Assembly: GCA_038226175.1 (NCBI GenBank)
Contig: JBBRQP010000003.1
Location: 1-64,000 of the forward strand
Length of the DNA stretch: 64,000 nt
Source of the DNA: JBBRQP01 sp038226175
GTDB taxonomy: Bacteria > Cyanobacteriota > Cyanobacteriia > Gloeobacterales > Anthocerotibacteraceae
Direction of reading: 5' to 3'
Shown here: piece by piece, positions 58,500 through 64,000 of the stretch
Position numbering within the stretch: the stretch's first letter is position 1
Layout of the letters: each line of letters begins with the position of its first letter
Made by a program: the position numbers and the translations under genes
The notes under the pieces: generated by a model
What the model saw: the letters and a program-made list of their open reading frames with translations, nothing else
Told to the model about the DNA's origin: nothing
The model's database searches: none

Positions 58500-59336
58500 T
58501 TAAGGCTTCACAAATTTAAGCGTCATGCGATCACTTTCGCCAATGGCTAAATATTTTTGTTGATCCTTTTCACCTTGACTTAGTGTGGGCGGTAGAGTCC
58601 AGACACCACCAAGATAATCTTTGGTGTCCTTAGGATTGGCATTGATCTCAGATTTACCAACAAACTTGAAACCCGCTTTTTCGATGGCGGCAATGACATA
58701 GGCTTCGGGAACATAACCGTAGTTTGCAATTTTTTGGGCATCGGTATCAGGTTGTGCGCGATGCTCTTCGACGCCCAAAATGCCACCTTTTTTGAGAACA
58801 CGATAGGCTGCTGCATAAACTTTACTTTCAAAACCACCGATGATCCAGTTATGAATATTGCGGAAAGTCAACACCATATCTGCCGAATTAGCTTGACCTA
58901 GGGTGATTTGCTCGGGAGGATTAACCGTTACAACTTGGACTTTACCAAAGACTTCAGGACGCGCTGCAAGTTTTTGATTAAATTTTTCGACCGACGTTGC
59001 TGTATCTTGATCGGTGCTTTTAGGGTCAAAATTGGTGACAATGAGATGCCCTTTTTTCGCCAAAAGTGGTGCCAAAATCTCGGTATACCAGCCACCACCC
59101 GGCCAGAGTTCGATGACTGTCATCTTAGGACGTAGACCAAAAAAAGCTAAGGTCTCGGCTGGGTGACGATAAAGATCACGGGCACGATTTTTCTCAGAGC
59201 GTTCGGAAGATTGTAAGACCGTCTGTAAAGTCACAGTGCTGAGAACTTCTGGACGGGCCAAAACAGGTAAAGTTGTACCAAAAATAAGCAAGCTAGTCAG
59301 TAAACCAGAAAGGCTACGTCCAGATAATCCCATCAC
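58500..59336 (-). CDS. Exported class I SAM-dependent methyltransferase
   Basis: A 278-residue Rossmann-fold methyltransferase with a clear N-terminal signal peptide (LSGLLTSLLIFGTTLPVLA). Motif I reads VIELWPGGGWYTEIL (~residue 74), followed by LIVTNFDP and DMVLTFRNIHNWI. It resembles a group of periplasm-directed methyltransferases also found in Proteobacteria. How SAM would reach the periplasm is unclear, so export or true substrate is uncertain. Convergent with ndhJ. Confidence 0.82.
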   Translation of the reverse strand: MMGLSGRSLSGLLTSLLIFGTTLPVLARPEVLSTVTLQTVLQSSERSEKNRARDLYRHPAETLAFFGLRPKMTVIELWPGGGWYTEILAPLLAKKGHLIVTNFDPKSTDQDTATSVEKFNQKLAARPEVFGKVQVVTVNPPEQITLGQANSADMVLTFRNIHNWIIGGFESKVYAAAYRVLKKGGILGVEEHRAQPDTDAQKIANYGYVPEAYVIAAIEKAGFKFVGKSEINANPKDTKDYLGGVWTLPPTLSQGEKDQQKYLAIGESDRMTLKFVKP

Positions 59337-59386
59337 AAACTCAAAATACGGCTTTCTTTACGATACCTTATCGCCTAGGGAGAGTG

Positions 59387-61747
59387 CTAACCTAGCTCCC
59401 GCTGCTCAAAGGGCAAATAAACCACATCACGCGACCCTGTATAGACCTGTGTAGGCCGAAAAATGCGGTTATTGGACAGTTGCATACGCCAGTGAGCGAG
59501 CCACCCTGCTACCCGCGAAATAGCAAACACCGGGGTAAAGACATCAATCGGGATACCCATTTTTTCGTAGAGGATGCCCGAGTAAAAATCGACATTAGGA
59601 TAAATTTTCTTTTCGCCTAGAAGTTCTTCACACACCTGTTCAACTTCGAGGGCAACAGTGTAAATAGGACTCGGCTCGTAAAACGTAAACATCTCTTCGA
59701 CCAGTTGTTGCAAAACCACAGCACGGGGGTCTTTGGTGCGATAGACCCGATGGCCTAGCCCCATGATTTTTTCTTTGCGCTGAAGACGACCTTGGATAAA
59801 TTCACGGGCTGACTCGGCCTGACCAATCTGCTGAAACATCGCTAGAGCTTCTTCATTGGCTCCGCCATGTAAGGGACCTGAGAGCGCACCAATCGCCGAG
59901 GTAATCACGGTGTAAGGGTCAGCCAAGGTCGAAGCGGTGACGAGCGCGCCAAAGGTCGAAGCATTAACTGTATGTTCCGCGTGCAAAATCAAGCAAATAT
60001 CAAAAATCCGCGCTACCCGTGCATCAGGCTCTTGTCCGGTGAGCATGTATAAAAAATTGGCACTGTGATCCAAGTCATCACGCGGCGGCAGCGGGTCATT
60101 GCCTTGGCGCATCTGATGAAACATGGCGACCATGGTCGGAACTTTAGCAATGAGGTTAATAATTGCCGCCCGGGCGTAGGCTTCGTCGGTCAATTGTTGG
60201 CTCTCACCGAGCGGATAAAATAAGCCCAGAGCCGCCACACAGGCTTGCAAAGCATCCATCGGGTGTCCCCGGTCAGGAAAACACTTGATCATGTCGCGGA
60301 TCGGATATTTAACCCGGCGTTGGAGCTTTATTTCTTCTTCAAACTGGCGTAATTGTTCGGCATTAGGCAAATAGCTATAGATCAACAAATAGGCAGTTTC
60401 CATAAAGTTGCTGTAGCGCGCCAATTCTAAGATTGGGATGCCCCGGTATTCCAGAAGTCCTTGTTCGCCATCGACATAGCTAATATTGGAGCGCGTCGCC
60501 GGAACACCCGCTAGACCAGGCACATAGGCTGACTGAGCCACAGGTGCCGCAATAACTGGTGTCGGAGTCGGCGGGATTTCGGCTTCTTCGATTTCGGGTA
60601 GGGGCAGGCCAGCGCGTTCTTCAAGAGGCGTATAGACCAGATGGCGTTGCCCAACATAGATTTGTTCAGGACGAAAAATACGGTTACTTTTGAGTTGTTC
60701 TTTCCAGTGAGCCAGCCACCCTGCTACCCGAGAAATTGCAAAAATTGGTGTAAAAATATCACTGGGAATACCCATTTTTTCGTAGACGATTCCCGAATAA
60801 AATTCCATATTTGGATAAACCTGTTTGGGACTAAGCAGATCACGACATACATGCTCGACTTCGAGGGCAATCTCATAGGTCGGACTCAAGCCAAAGTGGG
60901 TAAACAGGTCTTCAGCTAGGCGTTGCATAATAATCGCCCGGGGATCTTTAGTGCGATAGACCCGATGACCTAGCCCCATGATTTTTTCGTTGCGCTCGAG
61001 CCGCCCTTGGATAAAACTAAATACGGCTTCCTTGGCACCAATGCGATGAAACATACGTAAGGCTTCTTCATTAGCACCGCCATGTAAGGGACCTGAGAGC
61101 GTACTGAGTGCCGAGGTAATCACGGTGTAAGGGTCAGCCAAAGTCGAAGCAGTGACCAAAGCCCCAAAGGTCGAAGCATTAACCGTATGTTCCGCGTGCA
61201 AAATCAAACAAGTATCAAAAATTTTGGCTACCCGTGCATCAGGCTCTTGTCCGGTGAGCATATACAAAAAGTTAGCACTGTGATCCAGGTCATCACGCGG
61301 CGCAAGCGGGTCATTGCCCTGGCGCATCTGATGAAACATCGCCACAAGCGTAGGTAATTTGGCCAAAAGCCGTGTGGTTACTTCATAGGCATAACTTTCA
61401 TCGGTCAGCTGCTGCTCACCTAAGGGATAAAACAACCCTAGACCAGCCACACAGGCTTGCAAAGCATCCATCGGGTGTCCTTGGTCAGGAAAGCATTTAA
61501 TCATGTCTCGCAGCGGATATTTGACGCGGCGATGGAGGCGAATATCATTTTCAAATTTTTCTAATTGAGCGCGGGTCGGCAGATGATCAGAAATCAATAA
61601 ATAAGCTGTTTCCAGAAACGTACTTTGGGTGGCTAATTGGTTAATACTGATGCCGCGATATTCTAAAACGCCCACTTGACCGTCAATAAAACTGATATTA
61701 GAGCGGGTCGCGGGTACGCCTGCTAGACCGGGCACATATTGAGACAT
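59387..61747 (-). CDS. gltA: Tandem-fused double citrate synthase
   Basis: A 786-residue protein of two complete citrate synthase units. Copy 1 spans about residues 1-383, a Pro/Glu/Ala-rich linker (EEAEIPPTPTPVIAAPVAQS) about 384-405, copy 2 about 406-786; each begins YVPGLAGVPATRSNIS. Both keep GPLHGGANEEAL (catalytic His), GLGHRVYRTKDPRA (second His), SRVAGWLAHW (Arg) and FRPxQ. The catalytic base Asp is present in copy 2 (PNVDFYSG) but is Glu in copy 1 (PNMEFYSG). Citrate synthase works as a dimer, so the fusion may form an internal pseudo-dimer with unequal sites. Near-identical DNA blocks in the two copies show internal duplication, perhaps with later conversion. Confidence 0.95.
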   Translation of the reverse strand: MSQYVPGLAGVPATRSNISFIDGQVGVLEYRGISINQLATQSTFLETAYLLISDHLPTRAQLEKFENDIRLHRRVKYPLRDMIKCFPDQGHPMDALQACVAGLGLFYPLGEQQLTDESYAYEVTTRLLAKLPTLVAMFHQMRQGNDPLAPRDDLDHSANFLYMLTGQEPDARVAKIFDTCLILHAEHTVNASTFGALVTASTLADPYTVITSALSTLSGPLHGGANEEALRMFHRIGAKEAVFSFIQGRLERNEKIMGLGHRVYRTKDPRAIIMQRLAEDLFTHFGLSPTYEIALEVEHVCRDLLSPKQVYPNMEFYSGIVYEKMGIPSDIFTPIFAISRVAGWLAHWKEQLKSNRIFRPEQIYVGQRHLVYTPLEERAGLPLPEIEEAEIPPTPTPVIAAPVAQSAYVPGLAGVPATRSNISYVDGEQGLLEYRGIPILELARYSNFMETAYLLIYSYLPNAEQLRQFEEEIKLQRRVKYPIRDMIKCFPDRGHPMDALQACVAALGLFYPLGESQQLTDEAYARAAIINLIAKVPTMVAMFHQMRQGNDPLPPRDDLDHSANFLYMLTGQEPDARVARIFDICLILHAEHTVNASTFGALVTASTLADPYTVITSAIGALSGPLHGGANEEALAMFQQIGQAESAREFIQGRLQRKEKIMGLGHRVYRTKDPRAVVLQQLVEEMFTFYEPSPIYTVALEVEQVCEELLGEKKIYPNVDFYSGILYEKMGIPIDVFTPVFAISRVAGWLAHWRMQLSNNRIFRPTQVYTGSRDVVYLPFEQRELG

Positions 61748-61811
61748 GGTGTACCTCTCGAATCCCTCTCACTATAAGGCACAACCGTTAGCCCTACGAA
61801 AGTAGCGAGAT

Positions 61812-62267
61812 TTAGGCCAATGACTTTAGTTCTTTGAGTAATTCCGAATTTTCACGCTTAAAAATAGGAATGCCTTCGGTGTGTTTGTAACGGACGATGC
61901 CCTGCTTATCGACGATGACGTAGGCGCGACTAACCACCATGCCAAATAAGGCACTCACATCGTAAAGCTGAGCCACTTTTTTGTCGGCATCATTGAGCAA
62001 GGGAAATTGGGCTTGTAACTGTTGGGCAAATTTATTTTTGGCTTCGACAGTGCCTGAGCTAATACCGAGGATCACAGAATCCGCCGTCTGAAATTGTGAC
62101 CAGTCTTCGACAAAGCAGGTTAACTCTTGCGTACATACGGGCGTGAAGTCACCGGGATAAAAGGCTAGCAAGACATTTTTTTGACCACGATAGTCACTCA
62201 GGCGAATATCACCCTGAGAACCCGGTAACGAAAAATCAGGTGCAATTTGGCCTACTTCGATGCTCAT
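61812..62267 (-). CDS. Peroxiredoxin (Bcp/AhpC-TSA family)
   Basis: A 151-residue thiol peroxidase. The peroxidatic Cys45 sits in FYPGDFTPVCTQE, with a second Cys at 51 in the Bcp position (C-x5-C) for an intramolecular disulfide. DFSLPGSQGDIRLSDYRGQKNVLLAFYPGD and RAYVIVDKQGIVRYKH complete the fold. It would reduce H2O2 and organic peroxides with thioredoxin. It lies on the left side of the putative origin, pointing away from it. Confidence 0.93.
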   Translation of the reverse strand: MSIEVGQIAPDFSLPGSQGDIRLSDYRGQKNVLLAFYPGDFTPVCTQELTCFVEDWSQFQTADSVILGISSGTVEAKNKFAQQLQAQFPLLNDADKKVAQLYDVSALFGMVVSRAYVIVDKQGIVRYKHTEGIPIFKRENSELLKELKSLA

Positions 62268-62460
62268 GATGCTGGTTACCGTACTTCGTCTTCTAGTTTA
62301 AGGCACAGCTCTCAGAACAGCTCTGCGGTTTTGGCATCACCAGTCCGGCGCGCTACGGAACTATCGTTATATTTTTCTAAAAAGGCTGTTCTCTTAGGCT
62401 TTATTGCTTGATCACTAGCTTAGATAAATAAGCCCATTCTGAGAATTTAGGCTGTTCTTC

Positions 62461-62700
62461 TTTACTTCTTATATAAAATATATTTCTTATATTAGTAGTA
62501 TTATAGGCTGTGGAAACTGTGGATAACTCCTGAAAGCCTTATGGTGTGGTGATCCTGTTTCCACAGGCCCTGTGGAAAACCTGTGGATAAAAAAATAGTT
62601 TTCCACAGGCTAAAATTTTCTGTGGAAAACTAGGCTGAGTTTTCCACAGGTTTTCCACAGAAAACGTAAAGTTTTCCACAGGTTTTCCACAGGCTAAAGG
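62461..62700. other. Putative chromosomal replication origin (oriC): DnaA-box cluster and AT-rich segment
   Basis: Within a 515-bp gene-free gap. Nine perfect boxes of TTTTCCACA or TTATCCACA occur at 62518(-), 62571(-), 62582(-), 62599(+), 62621(-), 62640(+), 62651(+), 62672(+) and 62683(+), plus one-mismatch boxes at 62509(-) and 62557(+). The last four are direct repeats spaced 11, 21 and 11 bp, i.e. on one helix face. An AT-rich stretch (62461-62505) lies on the left and could be the unwinding element. TTTTCCACA is a known cyanobacterial DnaA-box form. Flanking genes diverge from it, as expected at an origin. No dnaA or dnaN is adjacent. Confidence 0.85.
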
Positions 62701-62782
62701 GTCTAAAACAGGGATCTTTAGGTAAATGTAAGAGCGGCCAGACCGCATGCGAAACTGAGAAAAGCGCAGGGAGCTTCCCCTT

Positions 62783-64000
62783 ATGGGTCAAGAAATTGCT
62801 ACGAGTCACTTCAGTGATCTTGATTTTTGCCGTTTTCGAGAAAAACTAGCCCAAGAAACTGCTCTAGTCGCCCAATGGTTTGGGCAGCAACACTTTGTCC
62901 GCCATGACGAAGTGGCGGGTATGGAACTCGAAGCCTGGTTGGTAGATAAAAATTTTGCACCCGCACCCTGGAATGAACGCTATCTCACGGCGATGGCAGA
63001 CCCGCTGATGGTGCCTGAGTTAGCGCAGTTTAATGTCGAACTCAATAGCAGTCCTCAGCCCTTAGTTGGCAATGCTTTGCGGCGGATGTATCACGAACTC
63101 ACCCAGACCTGGGCACATGGTACGGCTGTCGCCCAAACCTTAGGTGCTGAGCTGGTCATGATTGGTATCTTACCGACGGTGCAACAAAGTGAGCTGTGCC
63201 TCAAACACATGTCACCCTTGGTGCGCTATCGAGCTCTCAACGAACAAATGCTACGCTTGCGCCAATCTCAACCGATTCGGCTACAAATTCAGGGGCGGGA
63301 AGTTCTCAACACAGTCCATGATGACCTGATGGTCGAAGCTGCTGCAACTTCGTTTCAGGTGCATTTACAGGTTAATCCAGAGCAGGCTGTACGGTTTTAT
63401 AATGCAGCTCATATCCTTTCTGCCCCGATGGTAGCAGTAGCGGCAAATTCTCCCTATTTATTTGGACGAGACCTCTGGGCGGAGACACGCATTCCGTTAT
63501 TTGAACAAGCGGTATCAGGTTGTTCCACTGAGGCCCATCTTCAGCGCGTCACCTTTGGGACAGGTTATGCCGAAGACTCACTACTCGAATGCTTCCAAGA
63601 AAATCAAGCCCTATATCCTATACTCTTACCGATGTGTACCGAAGACACGGCAACCGATGAGCGGCTCAACCATCTACGGCTCCATAATGGTACGATTTGG
63701 CGTTGGAACCGTCCTTTGATTGGCTTCGAGAGCGATGGTAAGCCCCATCTGCGTCTCGAACATCGAGTGATTCCTGCAGGGCCTAGTGTGGTTGATAATA
63801 TTGCTAATGCTGCCTTATTTTATGGCCTGATCCAGGTGCTTGCGACCCAAGAAAGTGCCCCTGAGTACCAGTTAAATTTTGCTACAGCCCGTAATAATTT
63901 TTATACCGCAGCACAGCATGGCTTAGCGGCTCAGATCCGGTGGCTAGATGGCAAAATCTGGCCAGTTGACCTTTTGCTTAAGGAAAAGCTTCTCCCTTTG
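62783..64000 (+). CDS. Glutamate-cysteine ligase-like (GCS2/carboxylate-amine ligase) protein, cut by the window end
   Basis: A frame open from ATG 62783 to the end of the window (406 codons, no stop), so the 3' end is missing. RBS-like AGGGAG lies 10 bp before the ATG. The N-terminal part has VAGMELEAWLVD with the metal/ATP-type Glu, then NVELNSSPQPL, and the later FQVHLQVNPEQAVRFYNAAHILSAPMVAVAANSPYLFG, WRWNRPLIGF and LRLEHRVIPAG are features of the GCS2-like carboxylate-amine ligase family. It could make gamma-glutamyl compounds; true substrate unknown. It starts about 90 bp right of the DnaA-box cluster. Confidence 0.8.
   Translation, partial: MGQEIATSHFSDLDFCRFREKLAQETALVAQWFGQQHFVRHDEVAGMELEAWLVDKNFAPAPWNERYLTAMADPLMVPELAQFNVELNSSPQPLVGNALRRMYHELTQTWAHGTAVAQTLGAELVMIGILPTVQQSELCLKHMSPLVRYRALNEQMLRLRQSQPIRLQIQGREVLNTVHDDLMVEAAATSFQVHLQVNPEQAVRFYNAAHILSAPMVAVAANSPYLFGRDLWAETRIPLFEQAVSGCSTEAHLQRVTFGTGYAEDSLLECFQENQALYPILLPMCTEDTATDERLNHLRLHNGTIWRWNRPLIGFESDGKPHLRLEHRVIPAGPSVVDNIANAALFYGLIQVLATQESAPEYQLNFATARNNFYTAAQHGLAAQIRWLDGKIWPVDLLLKEKLLPL

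Noticed and set aside
62539..62748. 69-codon minus-strand frame in the origin region
   Set aside because: It is made of translated DnaA boxes and their spacers; no start signal and no protein-like composition.
1..64000. CRISPR array, transposase, rRNA or retron
   Set aside because: No regularly spaced repeat array, no DDE/HUH transposase or reverse transcriptase motif and no rRNA sequence were seen in reading the window.

Overview
The window looks like chromosome from a cyanobacterium. The lineage markers are an NDH-1 subunit (ndhJ), a Tic22-type protein, a cyanobacterial-type RNase E, a fused glutamine-type ABC transporter, a GTA-N8-TAC NtcA-like site before an ammonium transporter, and DnaA boxes of the TTTTCCACA kind. 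Several gene orders that are usually tight in cyanobacteria are broken here: rplC-rplD-rplW is followed by moaC instead of rplB, rplA stands without rplK or rplJ-rplL, and ndhJ stands without ndhC-ndhK. This suggests a divergent lineage (possibly Gloeobacter-like, an inference only). No photosystem or phycobilisome genes lie in the window, so the order cannot be fixed.

Layout. 1-1.4 kb: a tyrosine recombinase beside tRNA-Tyr, probably the edge of an integrated element that continues to the left. 1.4-16.8 kb: housekeeping genes (murF, rplA, rne, ilvC, a Rieske protein, tic22) mixed with hydrolases, a phosphodiesterase, a ParA-like operon with an unusual Walker A motif next to a strongly structured intergenic segment, and an adjacent acyltransferase/hydrolase pair. 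16.9-26.8 kb: one long minus-strand polysaccharide operon with six GT4-type glycosyltransferases, one GT9, one hexapeptide acetyltransferase and a Wzx-type flippase; many genes overlap by 1-4 bases. 27-31.3 kb: a LivH permease and rplC-rplD-rplW-moaC. 31.4-36.9 kb: mnmH coupled to a secreted metzincin carrying four TonB-C-like repeats, a smaller TonB-C paralogue, rnc and hisIE. 37-47.2 kb: amino-acid transporter, pyrE, clpS, amt, xth, an LptF/G-type permease, tRNA-His, trpS, gyrB. 47.3-50.8 kb: the Wzc and Wza partners of the polysaccharide pathway. 51-59.3 kb: fabG, rhomboid, lipoprotein, acyl-CoA ligase, rhodanese, tyrosine phosphatase, HEAT protein, ndhJ, exported methyltransferase. 59.4-64 kb: a double-length citrate synthase made of two fused copies, a peroxiredoxin, a dense DnaA-box cluster that is very probably the replication origin, and a truncated glutamate-cysteine-ligase-like gene.

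The observations I rate highest are the tandem citrate synthase whose N-terminal copy has Glu in place of the catalytic Asp, the oriC-like cluster, the metzincin/TonB-C gene pair, the structured RNA candidate beside the ParA operon, and the 152-bp MITE-like inverted-repeat element. Nothing resembling a CRISPR array, a transposase or a rRNA gene was seen.
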